Shown piece by piece: positions 22,796 through 31,723 of a DNA stretch of 64,000 bases; the stretch's first letter is position 1; every line of letters starts with the position of its first letter. The DNA comes from Bradyrhizobium sp. MOS003 (GTDB lineage Bacteria > Pseudomonadota > Alphaproteobacteria > Rhizobiales > Xanthobacteraceae). The notes below the pieces were generated by a model. It saw only the letters and a program-made list of their open reading frames with translations. It made no database searches and was not told the DNA's origin. Where the stretch lies: assembly GCF_003020125.1 (NCBI RefSeq), contig NZ_PYFW01000003.1, positions 558,001 to 622,000 of the forward strand. Reading direction: 5' to 3'. The position numbers and the translations under genes were made by a program.

Positions 22796-25153
22796 CTACT
22801 CGGCAACGACGTAAGTATAGAGCCCGATGCGCCCCTGGGCATCGATCTCCTTGTAGACGCCCTGGATTTCCACATCGAAGCCCGGGAAATTGTTGAAGCA
22901 GGCTTCGAACATCTTGAGATAATCGACCATGGGCTTCGCCCGTTCCGTCAGCCGCTCGCCGGGCACGATGGTGGCGATGCCGGGGGGATAGACCACAAAG
23001 GGTGTGGTCGCGATGCGGCCCGCGATCGCCTCGATCGGGAGGTAGTCGACATCGTTCTTGAACAGATAGCGGGCGGCATCGCGCGGCGACATCGCAATCT
23101 CCGGCATGTGCTCCGGCATGAACTGTCGCGCCTGGAGCGTGCTGACATCGGCCGCGCGGAAGAAGCGGTGCATCTCGCCGCAGAGATCGCGCAAGCGTAC
23201 GCCGGCATATCGCGCCTGCCGCCGCTGGTAGAACTCCGGAATGGCGTCGGCCAGCAACGCGTTGTCGTCGTGGAGCCTCTTGAACGCGACGAGGCCGGAG
23301 ATCAGCGTGCCGGCCTTGCTGGCTTCGACGCCGGGCGTGAGCAGGAAGAGCAGGGAGTTGAGGTCGTTCTTCTCCGGCACGATGCGGTTCTCGCGCAGAT
23401 ATTGCGCGACGACCGGTGCGGGAATGCCGTGCTCGGCATAGGCGCCGGTGGTGCGGTCGAATCCGGGTGTCAGCAGGGTCAGCTTGTTCGGATCAGTCAT
23501 GGCAAAACCTTCCGTGAGGTCGGGAAAGCCATGCCAGTTCGTATCGGGCGAGAGCTGCCACAGCGCGGCATTGGTGGCGAGTTCATCGGTGGAGAGGGTT
23601 TCCCAGGCAACGTTGTGCGCGGCACCGGGGCGGCCGACATCGGGAATGGCGACGCGGTCGGGAACGAAGGGTTCGAAGAACCAGCGCCGGTCCGGGTTCT
23701 GCTCCTTCTCCTCAAACTCCCGGCGCATCGCGCGGATCTTCTTGCGAAGCTCGATGCCGAGGCGGATCGTGTCGTCCCACAGCACCTCGCCGGAGCGGCC
23801 CTTCATCATCTGGGCGCCGACGTCGAGCGAGGCGAACAGCGGATAGAACGGTGATGTGGAGGCGTGCTGCATGAAGCTTTCGTTGAAGCGGCGGTGCTCG
23901 ACGCGCCGCTTCTGGCCGCGGATATGGCGGTCCTTGATGTGGATCTGGGAGGCCTGCGAAAAGCTCGCAAGCTGTTTGTGGGTCGACTGCGTCGCGATGA
24001 TGCCCGGTGCTTCCGGGGGAAGGTTCGTCAGCCCCATGGCGAAACGCCCGGCATAGAGCGGATGGAATTTCATGAATCCTGCCCAGGCCTCGTCGAACAG
24101 GATGTATTCGCAGAGATGGCCGATGCGCTTCAGGATCATCTCGGCGCTGTGGATCGTCCCGTCATAGGTGCACTGCTCAACGACGGCGACGCGGAACGGC
24201 CGCTCCTTGCGCCAGGCCTCCTTGTCCGTGACCAGCGGATGATTGCGGATCGCTTCGCGCAGCGCTTTCTCGTCGAGCACGTCCCATCGCATAGGACCGA
24301 TCAGGCCCCAGGAATTGCGAATGGTCGGCACGTAGACCGGAACGCCGCCGTTGATCATCAGGGCGCCGTGATGGGCGGCCTTGTGATTGTTGCGGTCGAA
24401 CAGCACGAGGTCGCCGTCGGTGACGAGGGCGCCGAGCGCGACCTTGTTCGAGGTCGAGGTGCCGTTGAGCACGAAATAGGTCTTCTCTGCGCCGAAGATC
24501 GCTGCTGCTTCCTTCTGTGCTTTCAGCGCAGGGCCCTCATGGGTGAGGAGGTCGCCGAGATCGAGCACGGAATTGTCGAGGTCGTCGCGGAACACGGATT
24601 CGCCGAGATGCTCGACGAAGACCCGGCCGATCGGGCTGCGGTTGTAGAACACGCCGCCATTGTGGCCCGGGCAGGTCCAGAGCTGGTTTCCCTCTTCGGC
24701 ATAGTCGACGAGGGCGCCGAAGAACGGCGTCTTCAGCGTCTCGGCGTACTGCTTGAGCCGGCTGATCAGATTCTTGGCGATGAAGGGCGGGGTTTCCTCG
24801 GAGAGGAAGACATAGCCGTCGATGAAGTCGAGCACCTCGACCGGCAGGTCCTCGAAGCGCTTGCGCCGGATCAGGAGGATGATCGGGAAATCGAGGCCGC
24901 GGCGCCGCATCAGATTGATCAGGGCCGACGTCTTGCCTTCCAATCCCTTCTTGCCCCAGTCCACCACCATGCAGCCGATTGCGGCATCGGTCTGCACTGC
25001 CATCTCGGCATCTTCCAGCTTGCGGGCCCGGACCACCTCGAAACCGGAGCGCTGGATCTCCTCGATGATCTGGTTGAAACGAATGCCCTCAAGGTCATCG
25101 GTATCGAACGCGGGTGCGGCGAACAGGAAGTTGAAGCGCTTGAAATAGTCCAT
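22796..25153 (-). CDS. Orn/Lys/Arg decarboxylase (fold-type I, PLP)
   Basis: 785-aa PLP enzyme removing CO2 from a basic amino acid to give agmatine, putrescine or cadaverine. N-terminal response-regulator-like wing domain (about 1-135), large aminotransferase-fold domain with the Schiff-base lysine at Lys393 in ATQSTHKQLASFSQAS, and a C-terminal domain to about 785. The CPGHNGG motif near 161-167 is diagnostic. I start at the ATG at 25153 because the domain begins there; the open frame runs 96 codons further upstream without family similarity. A perfect 10-bp inverted repeat lies 10-44 nt upstream. Arginine decarboxylase is my first guess for substrate, but this cannot be settled by eye. Followed by a GNAT gene. 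Confidence 0.93.
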   Translation of the reverse strand: MDYFKRFNFLFAAPAFDTDDLEGIRFNQIIEEIQRSGFEVVRARKLEDAEMAVQTDAAIGCMVVDWGKKGLEGKTSALINLMRRRGLDFPIILLIRRKRFEDLPVEVLDFIDGYVFLSEETPPFIAKNLISRLKQYAETLKTPFFGALVDYAEEGNQLWTCPGHNGGVFYNRSPIGRVFVEHLGESVFRDDLDNSVLDLGDLLTHEGPALKAQKEAAAIFGAEKTYFVLNGTSTSNKVALGALVTDGDLVLFDRNNHKAAHHGALMINGGVPVYVPTIRNSWGLIGPMRWDVLDEKALREAIRNHPLVTDKEAWRKERPFRVAVVEQCTYDGTIHSAEMILKRIGHLCEYILFDEAWAGFMKFHPLYAGRFAMGLTNLPPEAPGIIATQSTHKQLASFSQASQIHIKDRHIRGQKRRVEHRRFNESFMQHASTSPFYPLFASLDVGAQMMKGRSGEVLWDDTIRLGIELRKKIRAMRREFEEKEQNPDRRWFFEPFVPDRVAIPDVGRPGAAHNVAWETLSTDELATNAALWQLSPDTNWHGFPDLTEGFAMTDPNKLTLLTPGFDRTTGAYAEHGIPAPVVAQYLRENRIVPEKNDLNSLLFLLTPGVEASKAGTLISGLVAFKRLHDDNALLADAIPEFYQRRQARYAGVRLRDLCGEMHRFFRAADVSTLQARQFMPEHMPEIAMSPRDAARYLFKNDVDYLPIEAIAGRIATTPFVVYPPGIATIVPGERLTERAKPMVDYLKMFEACFNNFPGFDVEIQGVYKEIDAQGRIGLYTYVVAE

Positions 25154-25162
25154 GGTCTGTCC

Positions 25163-25197
25163 CGAATGTGCAGAAGATACAGCTCTGTGCACATTCG
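25163..25197. promoter_or_regulatory. 10-bp inverted repeat before the amino acid decarboxylase
   Basis: CGAATGTGCA (25163-25172) and TGCACATTCG (25188-25197), perfect arms with a 15-nt spacer. Located directly upstream of the decarboxylase start, in the leader or promoter. Either a regulator site or an RNA hairpin in the 5 prime leader. Confidence 0.55.
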
Positions 25198-25250
25198 ATG
25201 ACACCTGGATGACAGGCCTCGAGTGCCGCGGCAAGATTGGACCGGCCGCT

Positions 25251-27449
25251 TCACTCCAGCAGCTTGTCCAGCGTGATCGGGAAGCGCCGGATGCGCTTGC
25301 CGGTGGCGTGATAGACCGCATTCGCAATTGCTGCAGGCACGCCGACGATGCCGATCTCTCCGAGCCCCTTGATACCAAGCTTGTTGATCCGCTCGTCCGG
25401 TTCGTCGACGAAAATGACATTGATGTCGTGAATGTCGGCATTTACGGGAATGTGGTACTCGGCGATGTTCGCGTTCATGATACGGCCGAAGCGGTGATCC
25501 ATCTGCGTTTCCTCGTGAAGCGCCATTCCGATCCCCCAGACCACGCTGCCCATGATCTGGCTGCGGCCGGTCTTCGTGTTCAGGATGCGGCCGGCAGCAA
25601 CCGCGCTCACGACCCGCGTCACGCGGATCACGCCGAGTTCCTCGTCGACCGTCACTTCGGCGAAAACCGCCGAATGCGTATTGCGGGCGTGCGATTTGTC
25701 CTCGGCGAACTCGTTCAGCTTCTCCTTCTCGATCCGTTCGAGGTTGCTGTGACGCATGACGTCGGCAATAGAGACAGCAGCCGCGTTCTTGCCATTACTC
25801 GCGATCATGCCGTTGGCCAAGGTGACATTGTGCGTGTCGATGTCAGCCAGCGGAGAATCCGGCATCGCCTTCGCAAGCCGCGCGAGCTCCTGGCGAATAT
25901 CTTCGGCTGCTGCCAACACGGCGTGCGCGCTGGATGCCGCCATCCAGGAGCCGCCTTCGACGGGAGCTTGCGGCAAGGTCGAATCGGCGAGCCGCACGCT
26001 GATGTTCTCGATAGGCAACCCGAGGGCATCTGCCGCCACCTGCGCCACGATGGTATATGTGCCCGTCCCGATGTCGGACGCGGCGCAGGAGACCTCGGCA
26101 TGGCCGTTGGCCGTCAGCACGATGCGGACGGCGACGGGCATCTGCAGTGCTTCCCAAACTCCCGTCGCCATGCCCCAGCCGACGAGTTCCTTGCCGTCGC
26201 GCATGGAGCGGGGTGTGGGATCGCGGCGGCTCCAGCCGAACGCTTCGGCGCCTCGGGCGTAGCATTCGCGCAGCTGCTTGCTGGTATAGGGCAGGTCTTC
26301 GCTCTGGTCGCGATCCGAGTAGCATTTCAGCCGCAGCTCGAGCGGATCCAGCTTGAGCGCTACCGCCAATTCGTCCATGGCGCACTCGAGCGCACAAACG
26401 CCCGTTGCTGCGCCCGGTGCCCGCATATCGCACGGCGTTGCAACGTCGAGATCGACCAGCTTGTGGGAAAAGTAGGTGTTCGGGCTCTTGTAGAGCTGCT
26501 CGGCCCAGCCCGTGTCGTTGCGCGAGAAATCCTCGTAGCGTGAGGTCATCGCGATAGCTTCGTGGGTGATGGCATCAAGCGTGCCGTCCGGACCTGCCCC
26601 GAGCGCAACGCGTTCGATGGTCATGGGACGATAGCCCAGGCCGTACATCTGCTGCCGCGTCAGCACGACGCGAACCGAACGCTTGAGCGCGAGCGAGGCC
26701 ATCGTCGCCAGCACGACCTGGTACTGCGGCCGCAGGCCAGAACCGAAGGCGCCACCGACATAGGGCGAAAGTACGCGAATCTCGTCGGGCTTCTTGCCGA
26801 ACACGCTGCAGAGATATTTCTGCACGTTCTGAACGCCTTGCGTCTTGTCGTAGACCGTGAGCCTGCCGTCATCCCAGACCGTCGTCGTCGCAAAGAGCTC
26901 CATCGGATTGTGATGCTCGGTCGGAAGGAGGTAGTCCGCCTCGTGCCGCAAGCCGGTGGCGGCAAGCGCTGCCTTGGCGTCGCCGCGCGGCTTGTGCGGC
27001 TTGTCCATCTCGTTGGCACTGCCACGTTCGGCCTCGAGGTCGGTCACGAACTCATCCTGTTCGTAGTCGATCCGCACGAGCGTAGCGGCGAACTTCGCGG
27101 TTTCCCATTCCTCGGCAAGGACGAGCGCAATCGGCTGTCCGTTGAACTTGATCCTGTCGTCGTAAAGCGGCCGGAACGGCGAACCCTCAGGAGCCACTTC
27201 GTCCTTCCAGGCGTCGTCCTTGTCCGCGAGGGGGGGACGATTGGCGTGCGTGAGCACGTCGAGAACTCCGGCTACTTTCAGCGCCTCGTCAGTGTCGATC
27301 CGCACGATGCGACCGCGCGGGATGGAGGCTTCCACCACGAAGCCATGGACCAAGCCGTTGGCGCTGAATTCGCCGGCGTACTTCGCGGCTCCGGTGACCT
27401 TGGCCCGGCCGTCGACGCGCGACGTTGCTGTTCCGACATAGGCGTTCAT
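25251..27449 (-). CDS. paoC: Aldehyde oxidoreductase, molybdenum-binding subunit (PaoC/YagR-like)
   Basis: 732-aa large subunit of a xanthine-oxidase-family molybdoenzyme. It holds the Mo-pterin cofactor and oxidises aldehydes to acids. Two Mo-binding domains: MNAYVGTATSRVDGRAKVTGAAKYAGEF start, PYVGGAFGSGLRPQYQ cofactor loop, and the C-terminal GLGEIGIVGVPAAIANAVYHATGKRIRRFPIT with the catalytic glutamate in KGLGEIG. The ATG at 27449 has GAGGGCC upstream. Last of three genes (2Fe-2S, FAD, Mo subunits) in the order of E. coli paoABC. Confidence 0.92.
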   Translation of the reverse strand: MNAYVGTATSRVDGRAKVTGAAKYAGEFSANGLVHGFVVEASIPRGRIVRIDTDEALKVAGVLDVLTHANRPPLADKDDAWKDEVAPEGSPFRPLYDDRIKFNGQPIALVLAEEWETAKFAATLVRIDYEQDEFVTDLEAERGSANEMDKPHKPRGDAKAALAATGLRHEADYLLPTEHHNPMELFATTTVWDDGRLTVYDKTQGVQNVQKYLCSVFGKKPDEIRVLSPYVGGAFGSGLRPQYQVVLATMASLALKRSVRVVLTRQQMYGLGYRPMTIERVALGAGPDGTLDAITHEAIAMTSRYEDFSRNDTGWAEQLYKSPNTYFSHKLVDLDVATPCDMRAPGAATGVCALECAMDELAVALKLDPLELRLKCYSDRDQSEDLPYTSKQLRECYARGAEAFGWSRRDPTPRSMRDGKELVGWGMATGVWEALQMPVAVRIVLTANGHAEVSCAASDIGTGTYTIVAQVAADALGLPIENISVRLADSTLPQAPVEGGSWMAASSAHAVLAAAEDIRQELARLAKAMPDSPLADIDTHNVTLANGMIASNGKNAAAVSIADVMRHSNLERIEKEKLNEFAEDKSHARNTHSAVFAEVTVDEELGVIRVTRVVSAVAAGRILNTKTGRSQIMGSVVWGIGMALHEETQMDHRFGRIMNANIAEYHIPVNADIHDINVIFVDEPDERINKLGIKGLGEIGIVGVPAAIANAVYHATGKRIRRFPITLDKLLE

Positions 27450-27456
27450 CCGGCCC

Positions 27457-28473
27457 TCATGCGATCTTCTTGTGAGCTTGTGATTGCGGCGTGGCACTCG
27501 CGGCCTGCATCAGCGTTCGCACGATGGCGCGACGGGCCAGCTCGATCTTGAATCCATTATGGGAACCGGCAGTCGCACCCTGCAGCAGCAGGTCGGCGGC
27601 GTGTCCGAAATGGTCCGGTGTAGCCGCCTTGCCCCGCAATGCCGCTTCGGCCTCGAGGCTTCGCCAGGGCTTGTGGGCCACACCGCCGAGCGCCAGGCGC
27701 GCTTCGCTGATCGCGTTGCCCTCCAGTTCGAGCGCGGCTGCGACCGAGACCAAGGCGAAGGCATAGGACAGCCGGTCGCGGATTTTCAGATAGCTGTAGT
27801 TTCGGACGAATGTCTGCGGCGGCAGCTCGATTGCCGTAATGATCTCGCCGCTGCCGAGATTCGTATCGAGATGAGGCTTGTCGCCCGGAAGCCGGTGGAA
27901 ATCCGTCAACGCGATGCTGCGCTGACCCGAGGGGCCTGCGATGTGGACCAGCGCGCCGAGCGCGGCCAGTGCCACGCTCATGTCGGATGGATTCGTCGCG
28001 ATGCAAAATTGGCTGGTGCCGAGGATTGCATGGTTGCGATTGAGGCCATCCATCGCCGAGCAGCCCGTGCCAGGGCTCCGCTTGCTGCAAGGTGTCGTGG
28101 TGTCATAGAAGTAGGCGCAGCGCGTTCGTTGCATCAGATTGCCGCCGACCGAGGCCATGTTGCGCAGTTGCGCGGAGGCACCGGCCAGGATGGCGCTGGC
28201 GAGGAGGGGGTAGCGCTGCTCGATAAAGGGATGGTAGGCGAGGTCCGAATTCGGGACCAAGGCGCCGATGCGCAGACCGCCGCCGGCGGTCTCCTCGATG
28301 GCGCGGAGCGGCAGGCGGGAGATGTCGATGAGCCGCGAGGGCCGTTCGACATTCTCCTTCATCAGATCGATCAGGTTGGTGCCGCCGGCAATCAGCTTCG
28401 CGCCGGGATCGGCGGTGAGCAGGCGAATGGCGTCGGCAACGTCGCTTGCGCGGGAATAATCGAAATTGTTCAT
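27457..28473 (-). CDS. paoB: Aldehyde oxidoreductase, FAD-binding subunit (PaoB/YagS-like)
   Basis: 338-aa FAD subunit. N-terminal FAD-binding motif AKLIAGGTNLIDLMKENVE, then ASVGGNLMQRTRCAYFYDTT with four cysteines spaced as CxYF(x)nCSKRSPGTGC. This insertion binds an extra [4Fe-4S] cluster in E. coli PaoB and marks the Pao subgroup. C-terminal CO dehydrogenase flavoprotein-like domain about 230-330. The ATG at 28473 overlaps the stop of the preceding gene as ATGA. Electrons pass from the Mo subunit through the 2Fe-2S clusters to FAD. Confidence 0.92.
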   Translation of the reverse strand: MNNFDYSRASDVADAIRLLTADPGAKLIAGGTNLIDLMKENVERPSRLIDISRLPLRAIEETAGGGLRIGALVPNSDLAYHPFIEQRYPLLASAILAGASAQLRNMASVGGNLMQRTRCAYFYDTTTPCSKRSPGTGCSAMDGLNRNHAILGTSQFCIATNPSDMSVALAALGALVHIAGPSGQRSIALTDFHRLPGDKPHLDTNLGSGEIITAIELPPQTFVRNYSYLKIRDRLSYAFALVSVAAALELEGNAISEARLALGGVAHKPWRSLEAEAALRGKAATPDHFGHAADLLLQGATAGSHNGFKIELARRAIVRTLMQAASATPQSQAHKKIA

Positions 28474-28955
28474 GACCGGCTCATTGCTTGCTCGATCGCA
28501 GCCACGATGTTGGGATAGGCGCCACAGCGGCAGAGGTTTCCGCTCATGAGCTCCCGGATCTCGTCGGCATCTCGCGCACGACCTTCGGCCAACAGGCCGG
28601 CGGCCGAGCAAATCTGTCCCGGCGTGCAATAGCCGCACTGAAAGGCATCGTGGTCGATGAAGGCCTGCTGCAGGGGATGCAGCGTGCCGTCCCTGGCCAA
28701 ACCCTCGATGGTCGTGATCTCGGCGCCATCCTTCATGACCGCGAGGGTCAGGCAGGAATTGACCCGTCTTCCGTCGACCAGCACGGTACATGCGCCGCAT
28801 TGGCCGTGATCGCAGCCCTTTTTTGTGCCCGTCAACTCCAGACGGTCACGCAGCGCATCGAGCAGCGTGGTCCACGGCACGATCTCGAGCGCGCGCCTTT
28901 CGCCATTGACGACGAGGTTGATCGGAATGGGTTCGGGGATCGTCGTGTCGGCCAT
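28470..28955 (-). CDS. paoA: Aldehyde oxidoreductase, 2Fe-2S subunit (PaoA/YagT-like)
   Basis: 161-aa subunit with two [2Fe-2S] clusters. Plant-type cluster cysteines are in KKGCDHGQCGACTVLVDGRRVNSC, and the second, helical domain has CGYCTPGQ and CRCGAYPNIVAAI. First gene of the three-subunit operon. Unlike E. coli PaoA, the N-terminus (MADTTIPEPIPINLVVNGE) carries no twin-arginine signal, so this enzyme is probably cytoplasmic. The upstream 210-nt gap presumably holds the promoter. Confidence 0.93.
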   Translation of the reverse strand: MADTTIPEPIPINLVVNGERRALEIVPWTTLLDALRDRLELTGTKKGCDHGQCGACTVLVDGRRVNSCLTLAVMKDGAEITTIEGLARDGTLHPLQQAFIDHDAFQCGYCTPGQICSAAGLLAEGRARDADEIRELMSGNLCRCGAYPNIVAAIEQAMSRS

Positions 28956-29165
28956 ATGCTATTTCCCTGCGGAAAGGCCGAGCTGGGCAAAATGTGGGAG
29001 TGACGCACGCATCCGCTGCCGCCGCTGGCCGATAGCGCCCAACGGATGACGCGGTGCTTGGTTCCAGACCGATTCTTCGGCCGGATGGCGAGGTCAGCGC
29101 TTGGCTGGGAGAGCCTCGGGCTGGAGTTTGAGTCGGAGGGGAGTGAGTTGGCCGCGTAAAGGCGG

Positions 29166-29801
29166 CTATATCTCCTTGCGATGCCGGCTGCCAAGAGCGG
29201 TTTCGATGGTCTCGGGCCGCTCGATGCGTTCGATCAGCATGTCGATGCGGTCGCCGCCCCAGAACAACTCGCCGTTGAATACCATGGTGGGAACGCCGAA
29301 CACGCCGAGTGCCTCGGCCTCATCGATGATGCGATCGTGCTCGGCGCGTGCGGAGCCGTTGACATAGGCCTCGAACTCGACGGACGAGCCGCCGCACGAT
29401 GTGATGATATCCGCGATCGCGGCGAGGTCGTCGATCTCCAGCTCATGGCTCCAGAATTTGCGAAACACCGTGTCGTGATAGGGCCGGAAGAAGCCGTGAT
29501 GTTGGGCGAACAGCATGCCAACGCTGGAATAGAAAGCGTCGTAAATCCGCCGTGGTCCTTTCATGACGAGCCCCTGCACATTGGCGAAGCGCCGCGCGTC
29601 CATATAGGCGTAGCGGACCTTGCGCCAGAAATGCGGCGTGCGCTCCTCGACCGTTCCCATGAATTCGGCGACGCGCAGCGTATAGGGCAGCCATTCCAGC
29701 TCGACACCTTGCGTTGCTTCGAGCGAGAACAGCCGCTTGTTGGCGACGAACGCGTAGGGACTCTTGTAGTCGGTATAGATGCGCACAAGTGGCTTGGGCA
29801 C
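29166..29801 (-). CDS. DsbA-family / 2-hydroxychromene-2-carboxylate isomerase-like protein
   Basis: 211-aa thioredoxin-fold protein of the DsbA/HCCA-isomerase group. The usual CXXC is replaced by the serine-type site YTDYKSPYAFVANKRLF (Ser14), as in glutathione-dependent 2-hydroxychromene-2-carboxylate isomerase. The C-terminal GVFGVPTMVFNGELFWGGDRIDMLIERI holds the cis-proline (GVPT). No signal peptide, so cytoplasmic. It is the last gene of the acyl-CoA ligase, TetR and monooxygenase operon, 11 nt after the monooxygenase. Probably a glutathione-dependent isomerase or transferase in aromatic or ketone breakdown. Confidence 0.85.
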   Translation of the reverse strand: MPKPLVRIYTDYKSPYAFVANKRLFSLEATQGVELEWLPYTLRVAEFMGTVEERTPHFWRKVRYAYMDARRFANVQGLVMKGPRRIYDAFYSSVGMLFAQHHGFFRPYHDTVFRKFWSHELEIDDLAAIADIITSCGGSSVEFEAYVNGSARAEHDRIIDEAEALGVFGVPTMVFNGELFWGGDRIDMLIERIERPETIETALGSRHRKEI

Positions 29802-29812
29802 TGCGAGTTCCT

Positions 29813-31723
29813 CTATGCTTTCGTCAGCCGGTACTGCCCCAGATCCGGGTCATGCGTCATGCGCCAATAATCCACGAACCGCCAGGGCATGGCCGAAAAC
29901 ACGCGTCCGCTCGCGTTGCGATAGTAGGTGCTCATGCCCGGATGGGTCCAGATCATGGTCTCGTGCTCGGCATCGACCTTGCGGACGTAATCGTCGAGCA
30001 CGTCCGGGCGGACATCGATCGCTTCGACGTCTTGCTCGATCATCTCGGCGAGACACGCCGAGATGTAGCGGCTCTGGCATTCCGACTGGAAGATGACGCT
30101 GCCGCCATGCGCAGGGCCGGAGTTCGGGCCGAGCATGCAGAAGAAGTTGGGGAAATCAGGTACGGTGAGACCGAGGAAGGCGGTCGGATTGTCGTGGCCC
30201 CAGGCTTCGCGCAGATCCTTGCCGTCGCGTCCGCTGATGTTGAGGCGCGCCGCCATCTCCGTCACCTTGAAGCCGGTGGCGACCACGATGATGTCGGCGG
30301 GACGGTGCTGGCCGTCGGCGGTGACGATGCCGGTCTCGTCGAAATGATCGATCGCGTCGGTGACGAGTTCGACATTGTCCCGCCTCAAGGTCTTGAACCA
30401 GTTGTTGTCGAGCAAAATGCGCTTGCCGTAGGGTGGATAGGTCGGCACGCATTTCTCGATCAGGTCCGGCCGGCCCTGTAGTTCCGACAGGATGAAGTCG
30501 GTCAGCTCCTGGCGGTGCCGGTCGTTGCCCTTGTTGACGGCCCGCTCGGGATGCGGCCAGGCCGGGTCCTTGCGCAGGAAAGGCAGCAAGCCGTCGCCAT
30601 AGCGCCAGAACATGTTGAAGCGGTACCACTGCACATAGAACGGCAGATGCACCAGCAGCCAGCGCGCGCCCTCGCTGATCGGATCGGCATAGCCCTTCAC
30701 AGGCCGCGCCCATTGCGCGCTGCGCTGATAGACCGTGACCGAGGCGACGCGGTCCGCGATCGACGGCACCAGCTGCATCGAGGTCGCGCCGGTGCCGATC
30801 ACGGCGACATGCTTGCCGTCGATGTCGATGTCATCGGACCACAGCGCCGAATGCAGGATCGTTCCCTTGAACTCGTCCTCGCCCTTGAACCGGGCACGGG
30901 AGGGGTCGTTGAGCTGGCCGATGGCCGAGACCAATGCGGTGGATTCGAAGATCTCTTCGCCGTTGCTGGTTTTGAGCGTCGAGATCCAGCGCCGCTTGCT
31001 TTCGTCCCAGCGCGACGAGGTGAGTTCGGTGTTGACGCGCAGATGCTTGCGGATGCCGTATTCCTCCGCGACCTTTTGGAGATAGCCGAGCAACTCCTCG
31101 CGCTGGCAGAAGTAGCGGGTCCATGCATTCCCCGAGCCGAAGGAATAGGAATAGGAGTGGTTTGGCGTGTCGACGCCGCAGCCGGGATAGCGGTTGATCC
31201 ACCAGGTGCCGCCGAGCTCGGCGTTCTTCTCGACGATGGTGTAGGGGATGCCGAGATGGCCGAGCGCAACGCCGAGCGCGATGGCGCAGACGCCGGCACC
31301 GACGATCAGCACGTGCTGCTCGGCGAGTTTGTCGTTCGACGGCTGCTTGGTCCAGCGCGGCTCGCGCGACACAAAACCCATCTCCTCGCGCATCAGCGGA
31401 GCATACTCCGGCGCGACGTTCTCGCCGAGGCAGGCGCGCATCATCTTCAAGAGCAGCTCTTCGCCGGGATCGGCGATGACAGGCTTCGGCGTGCCATCGG
31501 CAAAGAGTCTGACGACAGCGGCCCGGATTTCGTCCTGGATCTCTTGCGGCACGCCGGCTTGGGGATCGGGGATCAGGCGGATATCGCGTTTGGGCAAGTA
31601 TGGCGGCGCGAGCCATTTCTCATCGCCCGTCATGTGCACCAGCACCATCAGGAGGCAGCGGATGTCGCCTTCCGCGATGGTCGAGGCAAGGTCGAGCGGC
31701 CTGTGCGGAGCTTCGATCTTCAT
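29813..31723 (-). CDS. Baeyer-Villiger-type FAD monooxygenase with N-terminal extension
   Basis: 636-aa class B flavoprotein monooxygenase, predicted to insert oxygen next to a ketone using NADPH and O2. FAD motif VLIVGAGVCAIALG at about 138-151 (the last Gly of GxGxxG is Ala), the Baeyer-Villiger fingerprint FKGTILHSALW at 285-295 with Ser in place of the final Pro/Asp, and the NADPH Rossmann motif VIGTGATSMQ at about 308-317. About 135 extra N-terminal residues and the overall length match 4-hydroxyacetophenone monooxygenase (about 640 aa) rather than cyclohexanone monooxygenase (about 540). The ATG overlaps the tetR stop as ATGA. Confidence 0.87.
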   Translation of the reverse strand: MKIEAPHRPLDLASTIAEGDIRCLLMVLVHMTGDEKWLAPPYLPKRDIRLIPDPQAGVPQEIQDEIRAAVVRLFADGTPKPVIADPGEELLLKMMRACLGENVAPEYAPLMREEMGFVSREPRWTKQPSNDKLAEQHVLIVGAGVCAIALGVALGHLGIPYTIVEKNAELGGTWWINRYPGCGVDTPNHSYSYSFGSGNAWTRYFCQREELLGYLQKVAEEYGIRKHLRVNTELTSSRWDESKRRWISTLKTSNGEEIFESTALVSAIGQLNDPSRARFKGEDEFKGTILHSALWSDDIDIDGKHVAVIGTGATSMQLVPSIADRVASVTVYQRSAQWARPVKGYADPISEGARWLLVHLPFYVQWYRFNMFWRYGDGLLPFLRKDPAWPHPERAVNKGNDRHRQELTDFILSELQGRPDLIEKCVPTYPPYGKRILLDNNWFKTLRRDNVELVTDAIDHFDETGIVTADGQHRPADIIVVATGFKVTEMAARLNISGRDGKDLREAWGHDNPTAFLGLTVPDFPNFFCMLGPNSGPAHGGSVIFQSECQSRYISACLAEMIEQDVEAIDVRPDVLDDYVRKVDAEHETMIWTHPGMSTYYRNASGRVFSAMPWRFVDYWRMTHDPDLGQYRLTKA

